Part shown: in pieces, positions 23,844 to 33,259 of the stretch
How positions within the stretch are numbered: the stretch's first letter is position 1
Layout: each line of letters begins with the position of its first letter
Assembly: GCA_030017655.1 (NCBI GenBank)
Contig: JASEIM010000007.1
Span: 31,471 to 95,470, forward strand
Reading direction: 5' to 3'
Length of the DNA stretch: 64,000 nt
Source: Methanobacterium sp.
GTDB taxonomy: Archaea > Methanobacteriota > Methanobacteria > Methanobacteriales > Methanobacteriaceae
Notes under the pieces: model-generated
Databases searched by the model: none
What the model saw: the letters and a program-made list of their open reading frames with translations, nothing else
What the model was told of the DNA's origin: nothing
Program-made: the position numbers and the translations under genes

Positions 23844-23997
23844 ATTTTTAACTATTAAATTTATCTTTTAATTTAATTACTCATTTTTTATTAGATAAAG
23901 TAAATTATATAAGCAATATTTATCGATATAATGTTATATCAGCGCATATCATGATTAAAAATATATAAAATATTAATAATAAAAATACGTGATTTTT

Positions 23998-25122
23998 ATG
24001 AAGATTTCAATTGTAATCCCCGCTTTAAATGAGGAAGGAATTGTTGGTAAAACTGTTAAATCGGTTCCAGTAGAAAAATTAAGGAAAAATGGACTTGAAG
24101 TTGAGATAGTTGTGGTAGACAATGCATCGACTGATAATACAGCTCAGGAAGCACGCGATGCAGGAGCGCGGGTGGTATTTGGAGAAAAGAGAGGATACGG
24201 CAACGCTTATTTAAAGGGATTTAGTGAAGCGAAAGGAGATATTATTGTAATGGGTGATGCTGACGGTACATATCCATTTCAAATGACATATGAATTTATC
24301 CAGCCTATTTTAAGAGGGGAAGCTGATTTTGTAATGGGTTCCAGACTTAAAGGTGATATAAAAAAGGGAGCTATGCCAGCACTTCATAAATATATTGGTA
24401 ATCCATTTTTAACATGGATGCTTAATTTCCTGTTTAAAGCAGGAATATCTGATGCCCATTGTGGAATGAGAGCAATAAAAAAGGATACTATAAATAAATT
24501 AGGTCTTAAAAGTCCAGGAATGGAATTTGCATCCGAAATGGTAATTGAAGCAGCTCGAAAAAATGTTAAAATGGCTGAAATTCCTATTACTTACTATCCG
24601 AGGGGTGGTGAGTCCAAGCTCAGCTCTTTTTCAGACGGCTGGAGACACGTAAGATTTATGATGCTCTACAGGCCAACACCTTTCCTTTTAATACCCAGTT
24701 TTGTAATTTTAATTATGGGGGGAGCCTTTTTTGCAGGAGTATTGTTAAGACAGTATGGAATGCATTCATTGATACTTGGAAGTCTGCTGCTTATAATTGG
24801 ATACCAAATTTTCCTTGCATGGATCCATTTTGGGGCTTTCGGTTCAATTTATGGGGTATCAAAAAGTTCAGGAACTATAAAAAAGTTTATGAATTATCAC
24901 TCTCTGGGAAGAGAACTTTTTATAGGGCTGCTACTTCTTGCTCTTGGAGTGTTAGTAGGATTAAAAGTATTTTACAGTTGGTTTGCAGTAGGATTTGGAA
25001 CTCTTTCACAGATACAGTATGCTATGGTGGCCCTTATACTATCCATCCTTGGAATTCAAACAATTTTCTCAGGAATGTTTTTAAGCTTGTTGCTTCTAAG
25101 TAACGGTGATAAAGGGGACTGA
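23998..25122 (+). CDS. Family 2 glycosyltransferase with C-terminal membrane helices (polyprenyl-phosphate type)
   Basis: A 374-residue enzyme. The N-terminal GT-A domain shows VIPALNEEGIVGKTVKS, VVVDNASTDNTAQEARDAGA and MGDADGTYPFQ (the Asp-x-Asp nucleotide-sugar and metal site), as in dolichol- or undecaprenyl-phosphate sugar synthases. Four hydrophobic segments follow from about residue 230. It probably transfers a sugar from a nucleotide donor to the lipid carrier on the cytoplasmic face. The ATG at 23998 follows GTGATTTTT; a GTG at 23989 is the alternative. It follows galU by 154 bases on the same strand. Confidence 0.85.
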   Translation: MKISIVIPALNEEGIVGKTVKSVPVEKLRKNGLEVEIVVVDNASTDNTAQEARDAGARVVFGEKRGYGNAYLKGFSEAKGDIIVMGDADGTYPFQMTYEFIQPILRGEADFVMGSRLKGDIKKGAMPALHKYIGNPFLTWMLNFLFKAGISDAHCGMRAIKKDTINKLGLKSPGMEFASEMVIEAARKNVKMAEIPITYYPRGGESKLSSFSDGWRHVRFMMLYRPTPFLLIPSFVILIMGGAFFAGVLLRQYGMHSLILGSLLLIIGYQIFLAWIHFGAFGSIYGVSKSSGTIKKFMNYHSLGRELFIGLLLLALGVLVGLKVFYSWFAVGFGTLSQIQYAMVALILSILGIQTIFSGMFLSLLLLSNGDKGD

Positions 25123-25201
25123 TTTTAAAGCTACAGTTAATTACATAAATATGATTATATTTTTTAAATAGTATTTCTTAAAATGAACAGGAAGAAATAA
25201 A

Positions 25202-26101
25202 ATGGAATTGGACATAAGCATTATACTCTTAACCAAAGATGGAGGGAGCAGGTTAGAGGAATTAATGAAGAGTATAAGAGATCAAAAGTATGATGGCAAT
25301 ATTGAAATCATAGCAGTGGATTCAGGGTCCAAGGATGATACAGTTAACATACTGAAAAAATATAATGCCAGAGTATTTGAAATCAGTCCTGAAGATTTTC
25401 ATCACAGTAAAACAAGGAATTTAGGGGCTCAAAAATCAAATAGGGATATTTTGGTATATTTAACTCAGGATGCATTGCCTTTAGATGATTATTTCTTAGC
25501 TAATTTATTGAAACCATTAAATAATAATTTTTCTGTGGTATATGGAAGACAAATAGCCAACCTTGATGCTAAAAAATTGGATGTTTTCTTTTATTCATAC
25601 TTTTATCCTGAAGAGAGAAAAATTTTAAATGAAAAACATGCAGAAAACCCCAGAAAGTTTTATATGGAAAATGTTTTTGCATCAGATGTATGTGCAGCTA
25701 TAAAAAGAGATGTATGGGAAAAGATAAGATTTGATGACGATGTACCAATGTCTGAAGATAAAGATTTTGCATTAAGGGTTCTTAAAGAAGGATATACTAT
25801 TTTATACGAACCAAATGCTGCAGTATACCATTCTCATGATTATACCCTAAAATCTCTTTTTAAAAGGAGATTTAAAGATGGAGCTGCTTTTGCTTCAATT
25901 GCGCTTGAAGGTGAAGGTAATTTTATGGATAGAGGACTTAAATATTTTATAGAACAAATAGAATATTTCATCAGGAATAAATATTATTCAAACATTCCCT
26001 ATGCTTTATTATATAATTTTATATATTTCATAAGCTTTTTTCTTGGAAATAATCAAAGATTCTTACCAGGTTTTATCAAAAACTCTCTTATGAAAAATTA
26101 A
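25202..26101 (+). CDS. Family 2 glycosyltransferase
   Basis: A 299-residue GT-A glycosyltransferase: ISIILLTKDGGSRLEELMKS at the N-terminus, IIAVDSGSKDDTVNILKKY, and LTQDALPLDD as the donor/metal site, then MSEDKDFALRVLKEGYTIL with the catalytic-base region. It resembles the rhamnosyltransferase-like branch. A terminal aromatic-rich helix (YALLYNFIYFISFFLG) may associate with the membrane. Donor and acceptor are unknown. An AGGAAGAAATAA stretch precedes the ATG. It is part of the plus-strand glycosyltransferase run. Confidence 0.84.
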   Translation: MELDISIILLTKDGGSRLEELMKSIRDQKYDGNIEIIAVDSGSKDDTVNILKKYNARVFEISPEDFHHSKTRNLGAQKSNRDILVYLTQDALPLDDYFLANLLKPLNNNFSVVYGRQIANLDAKKLDVFFYSYFYPEERKILNEKHAENPRKFYMENVFASDVCAAIKRDVWEKIRFDDDVPMSEDKDFALRVLKEGYTILYEPNAAVYHSHDYTLKSLFKRRFKDGAAFASIALEGEGNFMDRGLKYFIEQIEYFIRNKYYSNIPYALLYNFIYFISFFLGNNQRFLPGFIKNSLMKN

Positions 26102-26222
26102 ATTCAGATATTAAAATCAAAATTATTACTCATTAATAAAATTGATAATTTCAGATATAATATAATTTATCGTAATTCAAACTTTTTATCATTAAATATA
26201 AAGAGACAATAGAAGTGTCAAA

Positions 26223-27257
26223 ATGAAAACCTCAGATAATTATCCAGCAGTTAGTATAATAATTACCAACTATAATGGTGAAAGGCATCTTGAAGAATGC
26301 CTGAATTCATTAAAAGATATTGAATACAGTAATTATGAAGTTATTTTACTGGATAATGCATCTTCAGATAATTCTATTGGATTAGCAAGAGAACATTATC
26401 CAGAGATCAAAATTATTGCCCTTGATAAAAATTATGGATTTGCTGAAGGAACAAATAAAGGAGCGCAGGCTGCTGAAAGTGAATTCATCGTGTTTTTAAA
26501 TAATGATACAAAGGTTGATAGAAAATGGTTAAGAGAGCTTGTTAATGCTGTAAAAACCTATGGAGAAGACAATGTATACTCCAGTAAAGTATTATTTTAT
26601 GATCCTCCACATAATATAAACACAGTTGGTGGAATAATCACCCCTATGGGCAGCGGACTTGATATAAACTTTGCAAAACCTGATTTAGATAAATATAATG
26701 AGATAAAGTATGTTGGTTCACCTTCAGGATGTTCGATGCTGCTTAAAAAGTCATTATTTGAGAAAATGGGAGGATTTGATAAAGATTATTTTGCATACCT
26801 TGAAGATGTTGATTTTGGGTGGAGATCTTGGTTATATGGACATAAAACTTATTATATACCTACATCGATTGTTTATCATAAATATGGTGCTACTGGGGGA
26901 AAAATGGAGAGTCCATTTAGGGTTTTCCATGTTCAGAAGAATCGTCTGACAAATATTCTAAAAAATTTCTCTATAAGAAACATACTATCAGGTTTTATTA
27001 TTTCAATAGGATTCGACATTATTCGCATACTTGGCTTTTTAGCAGGTGGAAATTTTGATCTTATAAAAGCAGTGTTTAAAGGAAACTATTATTTCATAAA
27101 AAATATCCCTAAAACCCTTAAGAAAAGGAAAAAAATTCAAAGAAACAGAAAAATTCCAGATTCGCAAATGTTTGAAATGGACTTAATCGCTTCTTTAAGC
27201 TGGTGTATAAAAGAATTCAGAAGATTGGGTAAATTAAATAAAAATTCAAAGAATTAA
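26223..27257 (+). CDS. Family 2 glycosyltransferase
   Basis: A 344-residue GT-A enzyme with VSIIITNYNGERHLEECLNS, VILLDNASSDNSIGLA and VFLNNDTKVDRKWL (Asp-x-Asp equivalent), then FAYLEDVDFGWRSWLYG, the signature of the WcaA/rhamnosyltransferase group. A hydrophobic stretch near residue 260 and a basic tail (KKRKKIQRNRK) suggest membrane attachment. It probably extends a surface oligosaccharide; sugar specificity cannot be read. No strong ribosome binding site (AGTGTCAAA) is seen before the ATG. Confidence 0.84.
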   Translation: MKTSDNYPAVSIIITNYNGERHLEECLNSLKDIEYSNYEVILLDNASSDNSIGLAREHYPEIKIIALDKNYGFAEGTNKGAQAAESEFIVFLNNDTKVDRKWLRELVNAVKTYGEDNVYSSKVLFYDPPHNINTVGGIITPMGSGLDINFAKPDLDKYNEIKYVGSPSGCSMLLKKSLFEKMGGFDKDYFAYLEDVDFGWRSWLYGHKTYYIPTSIVYHKYGATGGKMESPFRVFHVQKNRLTNILKNFSIRNILSGFIISIGFDIIRILGFLAGGNFDLIKAVFKGNYYFIKNIPKTLKKRKKIQRNRKIPDSQMFEMDLIASLSWCIKEFRRLGKLNKNSKN

Positions 27258-27333
27258 AATTTATAAATAGTTAAATAAGTATATATGTTACAATTAATAC
27301 CATATAAAAAGAATTTATGAGGTATTCGATAAA

Positions 27334-28542
27334 ATGAAAATTTGCCAGATAATTTATACATATCCTCCATATATTACAGGCGGTGCTGACATATATGCTG
27401 AGAGAATTTCTAAGGAATTAGTAAAAAAAGGCCATGAAGTTGTTGTAATTACTACTAAACCTTTTGATGGCTTATCATCATTAAAAACCTCTGTAGAAAT
27501 GGACGATGTAATTAAAGTACATCGTTTTTATCCTCTTAACATATTTTCATGGATTAACACTGCAGAAAAATCTATATTTCAGAAGATGATATGGAATGCG
27601 CTTGATATATGGAATTTACATCCTTATCTTGTTATTAAAAATATACTAAAAAAAGAAAAACCCGATGTAGTCCATATTCATACACCTATATGGTTTTCTC
27701 TCTCGGTTTTCGATGCTGTGAAAAGCTTAAAAATACCTTCTGTTTTTATGGTCCATGATTATCTTCTGTTATGCCGTAGAACATTACTCTTGCATTCAAA
27801 TGGTGAAATTTGTCATGATCCTCACCCCTTTTGTAAGATGTACCAGTTCCTATCTAAAAAAATAGTGAAAAAGAAGCCAGATATGATTATAGCTCCTTCA
27901 CAGTTTATTTTAGATATTCTATCAGACAACGGATTTTTTGAAGGATCAAAAAGCATTAAAATCCCTCTTGGCGTTATAATTGAAGGTAAAAAGCCCGAAA
28001 AGGAATACGAAACAATTGACATCATGTATGTAGGCTCTCTGGTAAATCACAAAGGTGTGTATATACTAATCGAAGCTTTTAAGAACATTGAAAATAAAAA
28101 CATTAAACTCCATATTCTTGGAAAAGGTACTGAAGAATATAATTTAAAAGAAATGGCTAAGGACGATGGGAGAATAATGTTTCATGGATTTGTGGAGGGT
28201 AAAGAGCTTCGAAATTTTCATGAAAATACAAACATGGTTGTAGTTCCTTCAATTTGTTATGATAATTCACCAATGGTGATTTATGAAAGTTTAATGAATG
28301 GTACTCCTGTTATTGGGAGCAAAATTGGTGGAATTCCGGAATTAATTGAGGAAGGAGTGAATGGTTTTTTATTTGAACCAGGATCAGTAAGCGAATTGAA
28401 GGATAGACTTCAGTACTTAATTGAAAACCCATCTATATTAAAAAAATTGGAAAATGGCGCTTTTGAATCCAGTAACAAATATAGCATGGTTTCTCATATA
28501 GAAAAGCTGGAAAATATGTATAAAGAGTTAATCAGGGATTGA
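27334..28542 (+). CDS. Family 4 glycosyltransferase
   Basis: A 402-residue GT-B retaining glycosyltransferase. The N-terminal domain shows YPPYITGGADIYAERISKEL, the glycine-rich acceptor loop. The C-terminal domain carries IMYVGSLVNHKGVYILIEAF and the EX7E-like motif in IYESLMNGTPVIGSKIGGIP, which binds the nucleotide sugar. A Cys/His-rich insertion (CHDPHPFCKMYQF) occurs at about residue 155. It is followed by the DUF2206-like gene with a 7-base gap, so both are likely one transcript. The acceptor is unknown. Confidence 0.86.
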   Translation: MKICQIIYTYPPYITGGADIYAERISKELVKKGHEVVVITTKPFDGLSSLKTSVEMDDVIKVHRFYPLNIFSWINTAEKSIFQKMIWNALDIWNLHPYLVIKNILKKEKPDVVHIHTPIWFSLSVFDAVKSLKIPSVFMVHDYLLLCRRTLLLHSNGEICHDPHPFCKMYQFLSKKIVKKKPDMIIAPSQFILDILSDNGFFEGSKSIKIPLGVIIEGKKPEKEYETIDIMYVGSLVNHKGVYILIEAFKNIENKNIKLHILGKGTEEYNLKEMAKDDGRIMFHGFVEGKELRNFHENTNMVVVPSICYDNSPMVIYESLMNGTPVIGSKIGGIPELIEEGVNGFLFEPGSVSELKDRLQYLIENPSILKKLENGAFESSNKYSMVSHIEKLENMYKELIRD

Positions 28543-28549
28543 TGAAGAA

Positions 28550-30685
28550 ATGAACATTATTAAACGCATTAAAAATTTTGAAATTAATACTATGAATTCA
28601 AAGTATATTTTATTATTTTTTTTTTGGCTTCTATTTGTAGATTTTGTTATATTATTAGATATTCCTTTAATTAGAGAATTTTTTTCATTTCTCTTTTTTA
28701 CATTTGCACCTGGAATTTTGTTTCTTCATATTTTAAGATTAGAAAAAACAGGATTTACCAGGAAAATAGTGTTGAGTATGGGAATTAGCATCTCAATTCT
28801 TATTTTTGCAGGATTATTGCTGAATTTAATGTATCCGGTTATTAATAAACCTTTATCATCAGCACCAGTTCTTATTTTATTAAATATCATAGTAATAGCC
28901 TTATTATCTATAGCTTACAAAAGGAATAATGGAGATTATGAAATAAGTAATTTAATTAATTTTAAAGTTAATTTCGAAGGAAAATTACTATTTCCCCTAA
29001 TTTTGGCATTAATATTTCCATTCATGGCTATCCTAGGAACATATTTAATGAACACCAATGGTAACAACAATATTTTACTGTTAATGTTGCTATTAATCCC
29101 TCTCTATATATTGTTATTAACCTATCTTAAGGATAAAATTCCTTCAATCACTTATCCAATTGTTTTGTGGATGATAGGCTTAAGTTTGCTTTTAATGGCT
29201 AGTCTAACATCAAATCATCTCGTGGGTAGGGATATTTATAAGGAATTTTATTGTTTCAAGTTAACTTTAAGCAGTTACCGATGGGATATCTCAAATTTCT
29301 ATGATTCATTTAATGCATGTCTCAGTATTACCATACTTCCAACAGTTTATCAGGTTTTATCAAACATAAACAGCGAATATGTATTTAAATTGTTTTATGC
29401 AGTAATAGGTTCTATTATTCCTGCAATTTCTTTTAATGCGTTCAAAAAGCATATTGGTACCAGAGGGGCCTTCTATGCGTCTTTATTAATTATTTTCATG
29501 GCATTTTTTGTGGCGTCAATAGGAAGTGTAAGACAATTAATTGCTCTGGTCTTCTTTTTCTTAGCCGTAATGGTTTTATTCGATGATAAGATGATTGGAG
29601 TTTCTAAGAAAGTTATATTGATTTTATTAATGATTTCCATAGTTTTATCCCATTATGCAACAGCATATTTGGCTTTTGCTTTATTAGTCCCTATGTTACT
29701 GGTTCCATTTTTAAAAAGCTTAATAAAAAAACTTTCTGGTAAAAAGAATAAAATAGTATTCAAAAATTTCGAGGTTATACTCCCTTTCTTTGCATTTGTG
29801 CTGATTTGGTATCTTTTAGTTGCACAAGTGCAGATAAGTGGAGGAATGTATGTTTTAGATAAAACATCCCAGGTCTTACAGGATACTGGTTTTACGGGAG
29901 GATTTACTGAAGGAACCAAAGATAATATGATTCTGGCTATGTTTGGAATAGGGATAAATTCAATACCTAACTTAATCAGTGCATTTGTTCATGATACGGT
30001 GTTTTTTGTGATAATGATCGGATTAATAACGCTTATTGCGAGTTATAGAGCAAAAAATCCCAAATTAAATATTAAATTCTTTATAGGAATTTTAATTTCA
30101 GTTATATTATTGGGTCTACTGGTTATAGTGCCTAATTTATCTATTCATTACCCTGCAGAAAGGGTTTTTATTCAATCATTAATATTTATGGCCCCACTTT
30201 TTGTAATTGGGGTTGAAAAAATTTCTTATGTCATTAAAAGACCTAAATCAAAGTATATAGTGTTATTTGTACTAGTTATATCTCTTTTTTCATGTAATAC
30301 ATACTTGCAGTATCATTTCTATGGAATACAATATTCGCCCTATTATGAAAACGATGGCGCCCTCAGGAATGAGTATTTTGTTTATGATCAGGAGATAGTT
30401 GGAGCTGAATGGCTCAAGAATTATCAGATTAACGGTACAGAAGTATATACGGATGGATCTGCTATTAATCGTCTCCTTTTAGGCCGAATCGACCTAAAAT
30501 ACCACAATGTTATTGTAAATAATCAAAAATTAAAAGGATATATTTTATTAAGGTATATTAATCTTTACAAAGGTATCTTAATGAAGGATACTACAAATAT
30601 TAAAGATATAACCTATTATGAACCTGTAATCAAAAATTCAAATTTAATATATCAGAATGGAAGGTCAGAAGTGCTTGTAAGATAG
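28550..30685 (+). CDS. Large polytopic membrane protein, possibly DUF2206-type
   Basis: A 711-residue protein with about fifteen hydrophobic segments and a soluble C-terminal part of about 110 residues (from ENDGALRNEYFVYDQEIVGA; also GAEWLKNYQINGTEVYTDGS). The topology resembles GT-C glycosyltransferases and the methanobacterial DUF2206 family, which sit in glycan loci; no active-site Asp/Glu motif can be assigned with certainty. It starts seven bases after the GT4 gene, with a GATGAAGAA leader, and abuts the convergent GT4 gene at its stop (30685/30686). A role in polymerisation or glycan transfer at the outer membrane face is inferred. Confidence 0.65.
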   Translation: MNIIKRIKNFEINTMNSKYILLFFFWLLFVDFVILLDIPLIREFFSFLFFTFAPGILFLHILRLEKTGFTRKIVLSMGISISILIFAGLLLNLMYPVINKPLSSAPVLILLNIIVIALLSIAYKRNNGDYEISNLINFKVNFEGKLLFPLILALIFPFMAILGTYLMNTNGNNNILLLMLLLIPLYILLLTYLKDKIPSITYPIVLWMIGLSLLLMASLTSNHLVGRDIYKEFYCFKLTLSSYRWDISNFYDSFNACLSITILPTVYQVLSNINSEYVFKLFYAVIGSIIPAISFNAFKKHIGTRGAFYASLLIIFMAFFVASIGSVRQLIALVFFFLAVMVLFDDKMIGVSKKVILILLMISIVLSHYATAYLAFALLVPMLLVPFLKSLIKKLSGKKNKIVFKNFEVILPFFAFVLIWYLLVAQVQISGGMYVLDKTSQVLQDTGFTGGFTEGTKDNMILAMFGIGINSIPNLISAFVHDTVFFVIMIGLITLIASYRAKNPKLNIKFFIGILISVILLGLLVIVPNLSIHYPAERVFIQSLIFMAPLFVIGVEKISYVIKRPKSKYIVLFVLVISLFSCNTYLQYHFYGIQYSPYYENDGALRNEYFVYDQEIVGAEWLKNYQINGTEVYTDGSAINRLLLGRIDLKYHNVIVNNQKLKGYILLRYINLYKGILMKDTTNIKDITYYEPVIKNSNLIYQNGRSEVLVR

Positions 30686-31888
30686 TTAGTCAATTAATTG
30701 TGAATAGAGTTTTACATACTTTTTAACTAAATTGGCCCATTCAAATTTATGAGCATCATTTAAATTATTAATAGATATATTTTTTCTCTTTTCATGGTCA
30801 TTATATAAAGTTAATATAGCATTAGATACATCATCAGGATCTAGAGAGGTTAATATTCCATTTCGCTGGTTTTTTATTATCTCAGGTATTCCTCCAACAT
30901 CACTGGCTATAACTGGGATTCCCAGAGCCATAGCTTCTAAGTATACAATTCCAAATGATTCCATTCTTGAAGGCATTACAAGAATATCTACAGAATTTAA
31001 AAAAGCCATATATTTTTTTTTGTTTAAGAATCCAACAAAATTAACATGATTTTCGAGATTATAATTTTTTACCATTTGCCTTATTAAATGATTTTCAGGG
31101 ACATCTAATGCTATATAAAGATTTAGATCAGGTATTTCATTAACTAAACGCTTTACAGATTCAATTAATATATCCCCACCTTTTATTAACTTTGGACCTC
31201 CTGGAAATAGAATATTGAACCCTTTTTTTAATTCTATTGATTTTACACCATTTATACTGGAAATATTAATCCCATTATGGATAACAACGCCTTTATCCTT
31301 GATAACATGGCCAAATATTTTTTCAGATTCACTATAAAGATATTCACTCACAAAAACAATTTTATTTATCTTTTTGAACGCCATTTTTAAAAATTTGGTT
31401 ATTAAGAAGTTGGATACTGATGAAAGTGGTGATTTATGGTAAAATAAGGAAAACCATGGTCCATGCATGTTAATTAACCATTTTAAATTTTCATTAGCAT
31501 TTTTAACTATATAAGACAGAATATCTGAATATTCGATATGAGAATGTATGATATCAATCTTGTTATGGTTCAAATAATCATTTATCCGATTTTTAACCCT
31601 GAAAAAATAAATAAACATCAATAATAAATTTAGAATCATAATTGGTTTCTGATGTGGGGAATTTGAAGTAACTTCTGGATTTAAAATCATTTTATATAGA
31701 CACTTAGAATTAAATAGACTTCCTAAATTGATTATTTCTACATCAAGGTCAGCAAAATACTTTTTTATCTCATTATTTAATATAATTGAAACATTTATGT
31801 TTTTTTTAATCAGAGAACTTGTTAATTGATGAACAATATTTTCTCCGCCTCCCCATCCATTAGAAATCACTATAAAACAAATTTTCAT
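30686..31888 (-). CDS. Family 4 glycosyltransferase
   Basis: A 400-residue GT-B enzyme: SNGWGGGENIVHQLTSSLIK at the N-terminus (glycine-rich acceptor loop), SHIEYSDILSYIVK, IVFVSEYLYSESEKIFG in the middle, and the C-terminal EX7E motif in LEAMALGIPVIASDVGGIPE. It belongs to a two-gene minus-strand block inside the otherwise plus-strand glycan region, downstream of the other GT4 gene with a gap of 15 bases. Sugar and acceptor are unknown. Confidence 0.86.
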   Translation of the reverse strand: MKICFIVISNGWGGGENIVHQLTSSLIKKNINVSIILNNEIKKYFADLDVEIINLGSLFNSKCLYKMILNPEVTSNSPHQKPIMILNLLLMFIYFFRVKNRINDYLNHNKIDIIHSHIEYSDILSYIVKNANENLKWLINMHGPWFSLFYHKSPLSSVSNFLITKFLKMAFKKINKIVFVSEYLYSESEKIFGHVIKDKGVVIHNGINISSINGVKSIELKKGFNILFPGGPKLIKGGDILIESVKRLVNEIPDLNLYIALDVPENHLIRQMVKNYNLENHVNFVGFLNKKKYMAFLNSVDILVMPSRMESFGIVYLEAMALGIPVIASDVGGIPEIIKNQRNGILTSLDPDDVSNAILTLYNDHEKRKNISINNLNDAHKFEWANLVKKYVKLYSQLID

Positions 31889-31903
31889 TTTTGCACCAGT
31901 AAA

Positions 31904-33034
31904 CTAATACTCAATTTGAAAGGCATTAGATAGATCAGAAGCCATTTTTTCCATTGAAAACTCTTTTTTAGCAAGTTTTTTCGAATTTATGCCCATTTTT
32001 CTAATTACATCTTTATCCTTATTTTTTAATTCTAATATTCCTTCAATTAAACATTCAGGATCATTATTTTTTACAATTATACCGCATTGGTTCTCTCTTA
32101 CAAATTCAGCCGCATCTCCTACTTCTGTTGTTAAAATAGGTTTTCCCATGGCCAGATATTCTGGAAATTTGGTTGGTGCGGCTACTTCTGCTGCAGGATG
32201 AGTGGGACGTGGTAAAACCAGAACATCGCTTATAGCGTAATAGTATACCACTTCACTTTGGGGAACCTTGGGGATATATCTGATGTTACCATCATCTTTT
32301 CTTTTTTTACCTCCTACAATAACAAATGCCAGTTCATCACGATCTTTTAGCTCTTCTGCAGCCTCAATGAACTTATCTATTCCCTGCCATTTTTCACAGG
32401 CCCCTAAATATGTGAAAACCATCTGGTTATTAATATCCAATATATCTTTGATTTCATGTATTTTAGAATTTTCAGGTTCTTTAAATAAGCTTAAATCAAT
32501 ACCATTTGTAACATATGCAGCTTTATTGGGCTTAAGTCCACGGCTGTACAGGTCTTCAATCATTTTATGAGATACGCAGTTGATCCTATCTGAAAAATGA
32601 AGATTAAGATAATCCATTGTTTTAAAAAATAGGTATTTAAAAATAGAGGATGGATTGAATTTTAAACCATTTTCATAAAGCAAAAATTCTTTCACTACAT
32701 CTCCATGTTTATCCATAATAAACGTAACATCTTTAAATTTTGTTAAAAAGAGTACTGCATGGGTTAGTTGTCCATTACAGAATACTAAGTCATAATTTCC
32801 TTCTTTAATCTTTTTAAAATGTTTGGAATAAATGGTTAGAGGTGAAACTTTAACTACTTCATAGGGAAAATTAATTTGTTTTTTAATTTCCTCATTAAAA
32901 TCATCCAATCCAGTATAAATAACAAAATCCATTTCATGACCTAATGAGGTCATTAAATTTGCTATTTTAATTATTCTTATCCATGCAGAATAATCATCAG
33001 CTGGTGGCCCTACTTTAACATTAAGAATTTTCAT
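31904..33034 (-). CDS. Family 4 glycosyltransferase
   Basis: A 376-residue GT-B protein with VGPPADDYSAWIRIIKIANL at the N-terminus, YVTNGIDLSLF in the linker, and a C-terminal domain holding FTYLGACEKWQGIDKFIEAA and KFPEYLAMGKPILTTEVGDA, the nucleotide-sugar site with the catalytic Glu. It is the first gene of the minus-strand pair, and its promoter must lie in 33035-33259, opposite the next plus-strand gene. GGAGTT lies before the ATG. Specificity cannot be inferred. Confidence 0.85.
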   Translation of the reverse strand: MKILNVKVGPPADDYSAWIRIIKIANLMTSLGHEMDFVIYTGLDDFNEEIKKQINFPYEVVKVSPLTIYSKHFKKIKEGNYDLVFCNGQLTHAVLFLTKFKDVTFIMDKHGDVVKEFLLYENGLKFNPSSIFKYLFFKTMDYLNLHFSDRINCVSHKMIEDLYSRGLKPNKAAYVTNGIDLSLFKEPENSKIHEIKDILDINNQMVFTYLGACEKWQGIDKFIEAAEELKDRDELAFVIVGGKKRKDDGNIRYIPKVPQSEVVYYYAISDVLVLPRPTHPAAEVAAPTKFPEYLAMGKPILTTEVGDAAEFVRENQCGIIVKNNDPECLIEGILELKNKDKDVIRKMGINSKKLAKKEFSMEKMASDLSNAFQIEY

Positions 33035-33172
33035 TTTGATAACTCCATACTAAAACAATAGATTATTCTATAATATTTTCTAATCACTATGGAACAACTC
33101 AATAAAAGATATTTTCATATTTGTAAATATAAAGTACATTTATTTCTACTAAACTAGTATATAATTACTCAG

Positions 33173-33186
33173 TTTTATATATATTA
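33173..33186 (+). promoter_or_regulatory. Probable TATA box for the glycan/pseudaminate genes
   Basis: TTTTATATATATTA is a strong TATA-like element about 75 bases before the ATG at 33260. A start near 33210 would leave a leader of about 50 bases. Inferred. Confidence 0.4.
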
Positions 33187-33259
33187 AAATTTAAAAGGTC
33201 TTAAATAATATAAAATAAATAAGTACATTTTTGTTTTTTTATTTTCGTAAAGTGATAAA